This document shows positions 42,501 through 51,425 of a DNA stretch of 64,000 bases, one piece after another (within the stretch, counting starts at the first letter, position 1; the number at the start of each line of letters is the position of its first letter). The stretch lies in the NCBI RefSeq assembly GCF_020564355.1, contig NZ_JAJCRR010000001.1, positions 434,001 to 498,000 on the forward strand. The letters run 5' to 3'. The DNA is from Lachnospira pectinoschiza (GTDB lineage Bacteria; Bacillota; Clostridia; Lachnospirales; Lachnospiraceae). Under the pieces are notes generated by a model that was given only the letters and a program-made list of their open reading frames with translations, had not been told where the DNA came from and did no database searches. The position numbers and the translations under genes were made by a program.

Positions 42501-43886
42501 ATGGACGTTACAAAGAAAGTACCAGTCAGAGAGCAGGCTCCTGACGTAAGAAATAAGAATTTTGATGAAGTTTGTCTGGGTTACAACGAAGAAGAAGCTG
42601 TATTAGAAGCCAGCAGATGTATTAATTGTAAGAATGCACAGTGTATTAAGGGATGCCCTGTATCCATTAATATCCCGGCATTTATTCATGAAGTTAAAGA
42701 AAAGAATTTTGAAGCTGCTTATAAGATTATCGGTCAGTCATCAGCACTTCCGGCTGTCTGCGGACGTGTATGTCCACAGGAAAGCCAGTGTGAAGGAAAA
42801 TGTATCCGCGGTATCAAGGGCGAAGCAATTTCTATTGGTAAGCTGGAACGTTTCGTTGCTGACTGGGCAAGGCAAAATCAGATTAAGCCGGAAAAATCTA
42901 CGGAAAAGAAGAATAAGAAAGTTGCCGTTATTGGTTCAGGTCCTTCAGGTCTTACCTGTGCAGGAGATCTTGCAAAGATGGGTTATGACGTAACAATCTT
43001 TGAAGCCCTTCATGAGCCGGGCGGTGTACTTGTTTACGGTATTCCTGAATTCCGTCTGCCAAAGTCAACCGTTGTTGCAAGTGAAATTGAAAATGTAAAG
43101 AGCTTAGGCGTTAAGATTGAAACAAACGTTGTTATCGGCAAGTCTATGACAATCGACCAGTTAATTGAAGAAGAAGGTTTTGAAGCTGTATTTATCGGTT
43201 CCGGTGCAGGTCTGCCTAGATTTATGGGTATCCCGGGTGAAAATGCAAATGGCGTATTTTCTGCAAATGAATACCTTACAAGAAGCAACCTGATGAAAGC
43301 GTTCAACGATGATTACGATACACCGATTGCAAGATTCAATAAGGTAGCTATCGTAGGTGGCGGTAATGTTGCCATGGATGCTGCAAGAACAGCGTTAAGA
43401 CTTGGTGCAGAAGTACATATCGTATACAGAAGAAGTGAAGCGGAACTTCCTGCAAGAGCAGAAGAAGTACATCACGCAAAAGAAGAAGGTATCATCTTTG
43501 ACCTTCTGACAAACCCGACTGAAATCATCGCTGATGAAAACGGCTGGGTAAAGGGTATGAAGTGCGTTAAAATGGAACTGGGCGAACCGGATGCTTCAGG
43601 AAGAAGAAGACCGGTTGAAGTTCCGGGTTCTGAATATGTAATGGATTTAGACGCAGTAATCATGTCACTGGGTACATCTCCAAATCCATTGATTTCTTCT
43701 ACAACAAAGGGACTGGATATCAATAACAGAAAGTGCATTATTGCAGAGGAAGAAACAGGTAAGACAACAAAGACAGGCGTTTATGCCGGTGGTGATGCCG
43801 TAACAGGTGCAGCAACTGTTATTCTTGCCATGGGTGCAGGTAAAGCCGGTGCTAAGGGTATTGATGAATATCTTTCAAACAAATAA
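42501..43886 (+). CDS. nfnB: NfnB / glutamate synthase small-subunit-type flavoprotein
   Basis: Large subunit of NfnAB, containing FAD and two [4Fe-4S] clusters. 461 residues: N-terminal Cys-rich region CINCKNAQCIKGCP and CGRVCPQESQCEGKC (about 40-90), FAD motif VIGSGPSGLTCAG, PEFRLPK, and a second dinucleotide motif VGGGNVAMDAART. Length matches clostridial NfnB. It is often labelled GltA/GltD; without a large GltB nearby and with nfnA 36 nt upstream, the Nfn reading is preferred. AGGAGG before the start. Confidence 0.9.
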   Translation: MDVTKKVPVREQAPDVRNKNFDEVCLGYNEEEAVLEASRCINCKNAQCIKGCPVSINIPAFIHEVKEKNFEAAYKIIGQSSALPAVCGRVCPQESQCEGKCIRGIKGEAISIGKLERFVADWARQNQIKPEKSTEKKNKKVAVIGSGPSGLTCAGDLAKMGYDVTIFEALHEPGGVLVYGIPEFRLPKSTVVASEIENVKSLGVKIETNVVIGKSMTIDQLIEEEGFEAVFIGSGAGLPRFMGIPGENANGVFSANEYLTRSNLMKAFNDDYDTPIARFNKVAIVGGGNVAMDAARTALRLGAEVHIVYRRSEAELPARAEEVHHAKEEGIIFDLLTNPTEIIADENGWVKGMKCVKMELGEPDASGRRRPVEVPGSEYVMDLDAVIMSLGTSPNPLISSTTKGLDINNRKCIIAEEETGKTTKTGVYAGGDAVTGAATVILAMGAGKAGAKGIDEYLSNK

Positions 43887-43892
43887 TTATAC

Positions 43893-43967
43893 GGTCACAA
43901 GATCATTCACCCACCTATGAGCAAGCTCATGTGGGTTCAGATCTTTTGACCCTGGTATCATAAAAAA
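43893..43967 (+). repeat. Dispersed structured element, copy C
   Basis: Outer GGTC/GACC, internal loop ACAA/TTTT, middle GATC/GATC, apical CCCAC-CT-ATGAGC-AA-GCTCAT-GTGGG, then CCTGGTATCATAAAAAAT as in copy A. Begins 7 nt after nfnB and is followed at once by the terminator. Confidence 0.8.
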
Positions 43968-43969
43968 TA

Positions 43970-44032
43970 AAACCGCAGGAGTGTGACAGATGTCCGGGAA
44001 TCCGGAGTCTGGTTCACATTCCTGCGGTTTTT
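43970..44032 (+). terminator. Long terminator after nfnB
   Basis: AAACCGCAGGA-G-TGTGA pairs with TCACA-T-TCCTGCGGTTT, followed by TT; 11+5 pairs. Confidence 0.8.
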
Positions 44033-44075
44033 GAATAGTTTTAAAACATAGCAGAATCAAAAATATTTAAAGGCA

Positions 44076-44792
44076 TTATTCATGTGAAGAATTAAAAGTA
44101 TCTTCAATGTACTGGTCACTGACCACTTCGATAACAGAATCATCTGCATCCGGGAAGGCTTCTGACAGCGCGTTTTTTAAATAGCTGCTGCGGTTAAAAT
44201 ACTTCATTTCTTCCGGGATACTGCCATCGTAAGAAGCTTCAATGGCTTCCGGTGACACGTTTTTGGCAAGCCAGTTGTTTAATTTATCTGAAAGTTCATT
44301 TTCCACACTCATCTGTGATTTAATATTTTTGGAATATTTGAGTGATTTGAAGCCAATCAGTAAAAATGCAATAAAAAGTCCGCCAAGCACAACATTTGTC
44401 AGGATTGCGGAAGCACCTGAAAAGTGGAACAGGTGAAGTACATTAAAGTCATTGAGCAGTAAAATAATCAGTCCCGCACCGCCGCACACAAAAAATGTGA
44501 TGGCAGAGGAGAGATTGTCGCTGTATTTTTCGGCAGAGTTATTGTAAATACTGCCACCCTGAGTCAGCTCGTCTTCCGTAGAATCTTTTTTTAGTTCATT
44601 TTCGGAAAAAACATGATAAAGATTATCTGCTTTTTCAAAATCGCCCGAAGCAACACTGACAGAATAAGTGCTGTTTAATTCATTGACATTCATTTCAATG
44701 TCTGCAATTCCCGAAAATTTTAAAAATTCCTGAAAACGTTCAGCCTGCTCTTTCGGAAGATAAGCGACCGGTTCATAATGTTTGTTTTCCAT
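44076..44792 (-). CDS. Two-TM membrane protein of unknown function
   Basis: 238 residues, not recognised. The N-terminal part (1-100) is soluble with KHYEPVAYLPKEQAERFQEFLKF, then two transmembrane helices (about 117-135 and 145-165), then a charged C-terminal cytosolic tail. A longer frame up to 45002 exists, but GGAGA sits 5 nt before the ATG at 44792 and the upstream part has no ribosome site. Single gene, convergent with nfnB and divergent from thiN. Confidence 0.7.
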   Translation of the reverse strand: MENKHYEPVAYLPKEQAERFQEFLKFSGIADIEMNVNELNSTYSVSVASGDFEKADNLYHVFSENELKKDSTEDELTQGGSIYNNSAEKYSDNLSSAITFFVCGGAGLIILLLNDFNVLHLFHFSGASAILTNVVLGGLFIAFLLIGFKSLKYSKNIKSQMSVENELSDKLNNWLAKNVSPEAIEASYDGSIPEEMKYFNRSSYLKNALSEAFPDADDSVIEVVSDQYIEDTFNSSHE

Positions 44793-45045
44793 AAAAATCT
44801 CCATTCTTATCTCAATCAGATTTTGGGTTTTACTCCAAATTTTAGTATAAAACAAAAATGTGAAGAAAAAAAGAACTTGTACAAAGAACTTTAAAATTGT
44901 TATCATATAATAAGCACAGGCAATGCGACGTGCGGAGAAACTTTGAATTTTACGGACATGCATGGCAAAGTCAGAAATATATAATAACGAATCATTACAC
45001 AAAGCAGAACGGAAAGAGATGATTCGTGAGTGCAGAAAGGATAAA

Positions 45046-45699
45046 ATGAAAATTATGGCAGAAAAGATTTTGATTATTACGGGCGGTACAGTAGATTATG
45101 AGTGGGCGAAAGACTGGCTTTCCGCAAAAACATATGATTACTGCATAGCGGCAGACAGCGGACTGGTACATGCGGATAAACTGGGAATCCGGGTGGATTA
45201 CATTTTGGGGGATTACGATTCGGTTAATGAGCAATTACTTGATACCTATAAAAAAGATACGCAGACTGTGACCTATCCGCCGGAAAAAAATTATACCGAT
45301 ACACATCTGGCTGTAATTACAGCATTAAAGCATCACCCTGCGGTCATTGACATTTTAGGGGCGACGGGAACACGTTATGACCATGCGCTGACGAATATTT
45401 TTATGATGAAAGAGGCATTAGAAGCGGGAACAGAGTGCTATATTTATGATAAATACAACAAAATCTATCTGTTAAACGGAAATAAAACCATAAAAAAGGC
45501 AGATCAGTACGGAAAATATATTTCATTTGTGCCGATGACAGAGGAAGTGGTTCTTACATTAAAAGGCTTGAAATATCCGCTGAACGGATACATTTTACGG
45601 CAGGGGTTAAGCATCTGCCAGAGCAATGAGATAAAAGAAGAAACTGCGGAAATTCTGATTGAAAAAGGGATTGTGGCGGCAATTGAGAGCAGGGATTAG
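45046..45699 (+). CDS. thiN: Thiamine pyrophosphokinase
   Basis: Transfers pyrophosphate from ATP to thiamine to make the cofactor TPP. Motifs: ADSGLVHADKLGIRVDYILGDYDSV (about 43-67), YPPEKNYTDTHLA and ILGATGTRYDHALTNIFMM, all typical. 217 residues, usual. An upstream in-frame ATG (44962) has no ribosome site and would add 28 residues; ATG 45046 has AAAGGA 4 nt upstream and ATG 45055 is a further option. A TATAAT lies at 44906-44911, without a clear -35 box. The usual rsgA/rpe neighbours are absent. Confidence 0.92.
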   Translation: MKIMAEKILIITGGTVDYEWAKDWLSAKTYDYCIAADSGLVHADKLGIRVDYILGDYDSVNEQLLDTYKKDTQTVTYPPEKNYTDTHLAVITALKHHPAVIDILGATGTRYDHALTNIFMMKEALEAGTECYIYDKYNKIYLLNGNKTIKKADQYGKYISFVPMTEEVVLTLKGLKYPLNGYILRQGLSICQSNEIKEETAEILIEKGIVAAIESRD

Positions 45700-45780
45700 G
45701 CTTGTGTCAGATGCTTTTTTTAAAGTATTATGCAATTTAAAAGGAATTGTCAGAATTGTAAATAAGATTCTACAAAAAGC

Positions 45781-45809
45781 TTGTTTTTTGGGAAATATTG
45801 TTATAAAAT
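45781..45809 (+). promoter_or_regulatory. Promoter of the decarboxylase operon
   Basis: TTGTTT (45781-45786), 17-bp spacer, TAAAAT (45804-45809), 50 nt before the first start. Confidence 0.7.
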
Positions 45810-45859
45810 AGACAATAGATTGTTACATTATTACAAAAAGTATAGGAGGTCTTTAGAGA

Positions 45860-47308
45860 ATGGGTAACACAACACAGGCGTCAGCAAGAGAACGCATTGA
45901 AGCAATTCTTGATGACAACAGTTTTGTTGAAATCGGAGCAGGTGTAAAAGCCAGAGCAACAGATTTTAACATGCAGGAAAAAGACACTCCGGCAGACGGT
46001 GTTATTACCGGATACGGAGTAATTAATGGAAGTCTTGTGTATGTATACAGCCAGAATCCGGCAGTTTTAGGCGGTTCAATCGGCGAAATGCATGCAAAGA
46101 AAATTACAGGACTTTACGATATGGCTATGAAGATGGGAGCGCCGGTTATTGGCCTGATAGATTGTGCAGGATTAAGACTTCAGGAAGCAACAGATGCTTT
46201 GAATGGTTTCGGAACAATTTACCGGAAGATGTCATTATGTTCCGGTCTTGTACCACAGATTACGGCTGTTTACGGAAGCTGCGGCGGCGGTCTTGCAGTT
46301 CTTTCAGAACTTTCTGATTTTACATTTGTAGAAGAAAAGAACGGAAAGTTATTTGTGAACAGTCCGAATGCATTAGATGGCAACAATGATACCAAGTTAG
46401 ACACAGCATCTGCTGCATTTCAGGCAGAAGCAGGTGTTGCAGATTTTACAGGTGATGAGGAAACAATTGCAAACGGCATCAGACAGCTTGTATCTCTTCT
46501 TCCGGCCAATAATGACGATGTAGCTTATGCAGACTGCGAAGATGATTTAAATAGAGCATGTGCGGATATGGAAGCAGAAGCAGCAGATGCAGTGCTTGCA
46601 TTAACAGATATTGCAGATGACGGCTTATTTATGGAAGTAAAGTCTGAATTTGCAAAGAGTGTTGTAACAGGTCTGTTAAAGATTAACGGTACAACAGTCG
46701 GCGCCGTTGCCAACAGAACAGTCCGTTTTGATGACGAAGGCGAAGCAGCAGAAAAGTTTGAACCGGTACTGACCGTTGACGGTGCTGAAAAAGCTGCAGA
46801 ATTTGTAAATTTCTGTGATGCATTTGAAATTCCGGTGCTGACCCTTACCAATGTAAAGGGCTTTGAAGCAACAGTTGATTCAGAAAAGAAGATTGCAAAG
46901 GCAGCAGCAAAGCTTACATATGCATTTGCAAATGCAACCGTACCAAAGGTTAATGTAATCATCGGCGAAGCTTACGGAAGTGCTTATGTGGCAATGAATT
47001 CCAAAGCAGTCGGTGCAGATATGACATACGCATGGCCGTCAGCAAGCATCGGTATGATGGATGCAGCCAGTGCAGCAAAGATTATGTATGCAGATGAGAT
47101 TGATAAGGCAGAAGATGTCAACGCAAAGATTTCTGAAAAGGCAGCAGAATACGCACAGTTACAGTCCAGCGTAGAATCTGCAGCAGCAAGAGGTTATGTG
47201 GATACAATTATCAATCCTGAGGAAACAAGACAGTATGTTGCGGCAGCGTTTGAAATGCTGTACACAAAAAGAGAGGATCGTCCGGTTAAGAAGCATGGAA
47301 CGGTCTGA
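45860..47308 (+). CDS. Acyl-CoA carboxyltransferase subunit (MmdA-like)
   Basis: Biotin-dependent carboxyl transferase acting on an acyl-CoA (methylmalonyl-CoA/propionyl-CoA or malonyl/acetyl-CoA). 482 residues with two crotonase-like halves: an N-terminal DCAGLRLQEATDALNGFGTIY and VYGSCGGGLAVLSELSDF, then LTNVKGFEATVDSEKK and EAYGSAYVAMNSKAVGADMTYAWPSASIGMM. Slightly shorter than MmdA (about 510). First gene of a five-gene operon with oadG-like, biotin carrier, oadB and a pyruvate/oxaloacetate carboxyltransferase. Substrate cannot be fixed from sequence. Confidence 0.88.
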   Translation: MGNTTQASARERIEAILDDNSFVEIGAGVKARATDFNMQEKDTPADGVITGYGVINGSLVYVYSQNPAVLGGSIGEMHAKKITGLYDMAMKMGAPVIGLIDCAGLRLQEATDALNGFGTIYRKMSLCSGLVPQITAVYGSCGGGLAVLSELSDFTFVEEKNGKLFVNSPNALDGNNDTKLDTASAAFQAEAGVADFTGDEETIANGIRQLVSLLPANNDDVAYADCEDDLNRACADMEAEAADAVLALTDIADDGLFMEVKSEFAKSVVTGLLKINGTTVGAVANRTVRFDDEGEAAEKFEPVLTVDGAEKAAEFVNFCDAFEIPVLTLTNVKGFEATVDSEKKIAKAAAKLTYAFANATVPKVNVIIGEAYGSAYVAMNSKAVGADMTYAWPSASIGMMDAASAAKIMYADEIDKAEDVNAKISEKAAEYAQLQSSVESAAARGYVDTIINPEETRQYVAAAFEMLYTKREDRPVKKHGTV

Positions 47309-47325
47309 TAATGAGGTGAAACAAT

Positions 47326-48147
47326 ATGAAGAAAACTAATATCAAACGCTTTTTCGTGTTGTTCTGTGTGTTAGCCTGCGTGTTCAGTATGACAGCCTGC
47401 ACCAATACCATTTCTTCAGACAGTGCTAAGACGAGCCTTAAAGATATGAAGGTCAATCAGTATGCCTCAGATATGGTACAGTGGGCAGAAGATATGCTGG
47501 TATATTTAGACCAGACATCGGATGCACAGATTAAAGCAGATGGCGAAGCAGCAAAGACACTCAGCTATGTGAATGGAAAAGTCTATGTCGTAAATATGCA
47601 GGGCATGAACGACAAGACGATTGAGTTTTATAACAGCTGGGTTAAAACAAGAGAAGATTTAGGCGCATTAAAGTCCATTGACAAAGAAGATGTCAGAGTC
47701 AGTGATGAAACAGGAACACTGTGCACGATTGCAATCAATGCAACGTATGAAACAAGAACCTGTGCATTTGAACTGGTCATCGATGATGATTTCAATCTGG
47801 ACAGCGGTGCAATTAACCCGACTTATACAACAGGTGAGAAGATGGAAAAGGCTGTATTAAATACAGTACTCGGTATGGGTACGGTATTTATTGTGCTGAT
47901 TTTCATTTCTTATATCATTTCTCTGCTTCAGCATGTTAATAAAATCGGAGCAAAGAAACAGACAGCAGAAGAACCACAGCAGACAGCACCGGCACCGGTT
48001 GTTGAAGAACCGGAAGACGAGGAAGAAGATGACTGCGAACTGGTTGCTGTTATTACGGCGGCGATTGCTGCATCAGAAGGTACTGCGGCAGATGGACTGG
48101 TAGTTCGTTCCATCAGAAAAGTCGGCAGACAGAATAACTGGAAATAA
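47326..48147 (+). CDS. OadG-family subunit fused to a lipoprotein-like extracytoplasmic domain
   Basis: Small gamma-type subunit of Na+-pumping decarboxylases, here 273 residues instead of about 80-120. N-terminus has a signal and lipobox SMTAC (Cys25), an extracytoplasmic domain (30-175), a transmembrane helix (178-201), an acidic Pro/Glu linker, then the OadG hallmark end [15 protein letters not shown]. The C-terminal motif and operon position make the OadG call secure; the role of the N-terminal domain is unknown. 17 nt after the carboxyltransferase. Confidence 0.82.
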   Translation: MKKTNIKRFFVLFCVLACVFSMTACTNTISSDSAKTSLKDMKVNQYASDMVQWAEDMLVYLDQTSDAQIKADGEAAKTLSYVNGKVYVVNMQGMNDKTIEFYNSWVKTREDLGALKSIDKEDVRVSDETGTLCTIAINATYETRTCAFELVIDDDFNLDSGAINPTYTTGEKMEKAVLNTVLGMGTVFIVLIFISYIISLLQHVNKIGAKKQTAEEPQQTAPAPVVEEPEDEEEDDCELVAVITAAIAASEGTAADGLVVRSIRKVGRQNNWK

Positions 48148-48202
48148 AATTAAAATATTTGATAATCAATCAGCCGCAGACCGCGGTGGAACGGAGGAAA
48201 CA

Positions 48203-48565
48203 ATGAAAAATTATACGATCACAGTGAATGGGAATGTATATGACGTTACAGTAGAAGAAGGAACAGGAAGCGCAGCAGCACCGGCAGCAAAGGCCGCACC
48301 GAAAGCTGCTCCGAAGGCAGCAAAGAAAGCAGCACCGGCTGGCGCACAGGGTGCAGTAAAGGTAACTGCTCCAATGCAGGGTAAGATTTTAAAGACACCG
48401 GTTGCAGCAGGCTCTGCTGTAAAGAAGGGTGATGTACTTGTTGTTCTTGAAGCCATGAAGATGGAAAATGAAATCTGTGCACCACAGGACGGTACTGTTG
48501 CAACAGTAGAATGTGCCGTTGGTGATTCCGTTGAAACAGGTAAAGTATTAGTTTCCATGAACTAA
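48203..48565 (+). CDS. Biotin carboxyl carrier protein
   Basis: 120 residues. The N-terminal [18 protein letters not shown] strand pair, a flexible Ala/Pro/Lys-rich linker (24-50), then the biotinyl domain with EAMKMENEI, where Lys86 carries biotin. Shuttles the carboxyl group between the two carboxyltransferases and the OadB pump. GGAGG before the ATG. Confidence 0.95.
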   Translation: MKNYTITVNGNVYDVTVEEGTGSAAAPAAKAAPKAAPKAAKKAAPAGAQGAVKVTAPMQGKILKTPVAAGSAVKKGDVLVVLEAMKMENEICAPQDGTVATVECAVGDSVETGKVLVSMN

Positions 48566-48602
48566 GTTCTTTATCAGAATCATTGAAACGGGAGGTTAAA
48601 AA

Positions 48603-49754
48603 ATGAGTTATATTATAGAAACATTGGGAAACCTCGTACAGCAGACCGCATTTTTCGGGCTTTCATGGGGCAATTACCTCATGGTTGTTGTTGCGTTGAT
48701 TTTCCTGTACTTAGCAATAAAAAAAGGATACGAACCTCTGCTTCTTGTACCGATTTCCTTTGGTATGCTTCTTGTCAATCTTTATCCGGACATCATGCTT
48801 TCCATTGAGGATTCCAGCAATGGTGTGGGTGGTTTACTGCATTACTTCTATTTACTGGATGAATGGAGTATTTTACCGTCCTTGATTTTCCTTGGTGTTG
48901 GTGCAATGACAGATTTCGGACCGCTGATTGCCAATCCAAAGAGCTTTCTGCTTGGTGCGGCAGCGCAGTTCGGTATTTTCGCTGCATATATTCTGGCAAT
49001 CTTTATGGGATTCCCGGATAAGGCAGCAGCAGCGATTTCTATTATCGGTGGTGCCGATGGACCGACATCTATCTTCCTTGCCGGTAAATTAGGACAGACA
49101 AAATATATGGGACCGATTGCGGTGGCAGCATATTCTTATATGTCACTGGTTCCGATTATCCAGCCACCGATTATGAAGCTTTTAACAACAGAAGATGAAA
49201 GAAAGATTAAAATGGAACAGTTACGTCCTGTATCCAAACTGGAAAAGATTCTGTTCCCAATCGTTGTAACGATTGTTGTTGTTATGATTCTTCCGACAAC
49301 AGCTCCACTCGTTGGTATGCTGATGTTAGGTAATCTCTTTAAAGAGAGCGGTGTTGTAAAGCAGCTTACAGAAACAGCATCAAATGCATTAATGTACATT
49401 GTTGTTATTATTCTTGGTACATCTGTCGGTGCAACAACAAGTGCAGAGGCATTTTTAAATCTTGATACTTTAAAGATTGTTGCATTAGGTCTGGTTGCGT
49501 TTGCATTTGGTACGGCAGCCGGTGTACTGTTTGGTAAGATTATGTGCAAGGCAACACACGGAAAGGTAAATCCGCTGATTGGTTCAGCCGGCGTATCAGC
49601 CGTTCCAATGGCAGCACGAGTATCACAGAAGGTCGGCACGGAAGCAGATCCGTCCAACTTCCTGTTAATGCATGCGATGGGACCAAACGTAGCCGGTGTT
49701 ATCGGTACTGCAGTTGCCGCAGGTACGTTTATGGCGATGTTTGGTGTAATGTAA
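48603..49754 (+). CDS. oadB: Sodium-ion-translocating decarboxylase beta subunit (OadB family)
   Basis: Integral membrane subunit that decarboxylates carboxybiotin and exports Na+. 383 residues, about nine to eleven hydrophobic segments, with the conserved LGVGAMTDFGPLIANPKSFLLGAAAQFGIF region (Asp for Na+), IIGGADGPTSIFLAGKL, and SAVPMAARVSQ at the end. Length is usual. GGAGG before ATG. Membrane anchor for the whole complex. Confidence 0.95.
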   Translation: MSYIIETLGNLVQQTAFFGLSWGNYLMVVVALIFLYLAIKKGYEPLLLVPISFGMLLVNLYPDIMLSIEDSSNGVGGLLHYFYLLDEWSILPSLIFLGVGAMTDFGPLIANPKSFLLGAAAQFGIFAAYILAIFMGFPDKAAAAISIIGGADGPTSIFLAGKLGQTKYMGPIAVAAYSYMSLVPIIQPPIMKLLTTEDERKIKMEQLRPVSKLEKILFPIVVTIVVVMILPTTAPLVGMLMLGNLFKESGVVKQLTETASNALMYIVVIILGTSVGATTSAEAFLNLDTLKIVALGLVAFAFGTAAGVLFGKIMCKATHGKVNPLIGSAGVSAVPMAARVSQKVGTEADPSNFLLMHAMGPNVAGVIGTAVAAGTFMAMFGVM

Positions 49755-49780
49755 AATAGATATTAATGGAGGATATAAAG

Positions 49781-51199
49781 ATGGCAGAACAGGTGAAAAA
49801 ACCTTTAAAAATTACTGAGACCGTATTGCGTGATGCACATCAGTCCTTAATTGCTACAAGAATGACAACAGAGCAGATGCTTCCGATTGTCGATAAGATG
49901 GATAAAGTCGGATATCATTCTGTAGAGTGCTGGGGTGGTGCGACATTCGATGCATCTCTTAGATTCTTAAAAGAAGACCCATGGGAAAGACTTCGTAAGT
50001 TAAGAGATGGTTTTAAAAATACAAAATTACAGATGTTATTCAGAGGACAGAATATCCTCGGATACAATCATTATGCAGATGATGTAGTAGAATATTTCGT
50101 ACAGAAGTCTATTGCAAACGGTATTGATATTATCCGTATTTTCGACTGCTTTAACGATTTAAGAAATCTTGAAACAGCAGTAAAGGCAGCTAAGAGAGAA
50201 AAAGGACATGCACAGATTGCACTTTCTTATACAATCGGTGATGCCTATACACTGGATTATTGGAAAGAAACAGCAAAGAAGATTGAAGATATGGGTGCAG
50301 ACTCTATCTGTATCAAGGATATGGCAGGTCTTTTACTTCCATATAAAGCAACAGAACTCGTACAGGCATTAAAGGAAGGTTCTTCACTGCCGATTCAGAT
50401 GCATACACATTATACATCCGGTGTTGCTTCCATGACCTATTTAAAGGCAGTAGAAGCCGGTGCAGATGTTATTGATACAGCAATCTCACCGTTCTCAATG
50501 GGTACAAGCCAGCCTGCAACAGAAGTTATGGTAGAAACCTTTAAGGGCACACCGTATGATACAGGACTTGACCAGAATCTGCTGGCTGAAATCGCTGAAT
50601 ACTTCCGTCCGATGAGAGAGGAAGCGTTAAAGACAGGTCTGATGAATACAAAGGTTCTTGGCGTAAATATCAAGACACTCTTATATCAGGTACCGGGTGG
50701 TATGTTATCAAATCTTGTATCCCAGTTAAAGGATGCAGGTGCAGAAGACAAGTATCAGGCTGTGCTTGAAGAAATTCCGAGAGTTCGTAAGGATTATGGT
50801 GAACCGCCTCTGGTTACACCGTCATCACAGATTGTCGGTACACAGGCTGTATTAAATGTATTACAGGGTGAACGTTACAAGATGATTACAAAAGAATCCA
50901 AGAAGGTTCTTGCAGGTGAATTCGGACGTACCGTTAAGCCGTTTAATAAAGAAGTACAGAAGAAGGCAATCGGTGATACAGAGCCGATTACATGCCGTCC
51001 GGCTGACTTGATTGAGCCACAGTTAGAAGGCTTCAAAAAGAGCCCGGTCGTTCAGAAGTACAAACAGCAGGATGAAGACGTATTATCATACGCATTATTC
51101 CCGGCAGTTGCAGAAGAATTCTTTAAGTACAGAGAAGCGCAGCAGACAAAGGTTGACCCAAAGGCTGCGGATACAGAAAATAAGACATATCCGGTATAA
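49781..51199 (+). CDS. oadA: Pyruvate/oxaloacetate carboxyltransferase (OadA/PycB type, no biotin domain)
   Basis: Transfers the carboxyl group between oxaloacetate and biotin. TIM-barrel carboxyltransferase of 472 residues: ETVLRDAHQSLIATRM, SVECWGGATFDASLRFL, MLFRGQNILGY, IKDMAGLL, MHTHYTSGVA (metal His) and ISPFSMGTSQPATE. The family's C-terminal biotin domain is absent; the separate carrier gene upstream replaces it. ATG 49766 is in frame but GGAGG lies between it and ATG 49781, so 49781 is chosen. Last gene before a terminator. Confidence 0.93.
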   Translation: MAEQVKKPLKITETVLRDAHQSLIATRMTTEQMLPIVDKMDKVGYHSVECWGGATFDASLRFLKEDPWERLRKLRDGFKNTKLQMLFRGQNILGYNHYADDVVEYFVQKSIANGIDIIRIFDCFNDLRNLETAVKAAKREKGHAQIALSYTIGDAYTLDYWKETAKKIEDMGADSICIKDMAGLLLPYKATELVQALKEGSSLPIQMHTHYTSGVASMTYLKAVEAGADVIDTAISPFSMGTSQPATEVMVETFKGTPYDTGLDQNLLAEIAEYFRPMREEALKTGLMNTKVLGVNIKTLLYQVPGGMLSNLVSQLKDAGAEDKYQAVLEEIPRVRKDYGEPPLVTPSSQIVGTQAVLNVLQGERYKMITKESKKVLAGEFGRTVKPFNKEVQKKAIGDTEPITCRPADLIEPQLEGFKKSPVVQKYKQQDEDVLSYALFPAVAEEFFKYREAQQTKVDPKAADTENKTYPV

Positions 51200-51258
51200 T
51201 AATCTGATGCCGGATTCAGCAGCGGATATCATTGGATATCATTGTTGAGTTAGCTTAT

Positions 51259-51288
51259 AAAGGGAGATTCAAAAGAATCTCCCTTTTT
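51259..51288 (+). terminator. Terminator of the decarboxylase operon
   Basis: AGGGAGATTC pairs with GAATCTCCCT around AAAA, followed by TTTT. Confidence 0.9.
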
Positions 51289-51362
51289 GTAGATTGCGCT
51301 TTCGTATCATATAGAAATACACAAAAAATACAATTTTCTTAGGAAAAAATACCCATAACACC

Positions 51363-51391
51363 TTGAATACAGGAAAAAAGTATAGTAAAAT
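51363..51391 (+). promoter_or_regulatory. Promoter of the chemoreceptor gene
   Basis: TTGAAT (51363-51368), 17-bp spacer, TAAAAT (51386-51391). Confidence 0.75.
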
Positions 51392-51425
51392 CTGTATTTA
51401 ACATAAACAAGGAGACAGAACGAGA

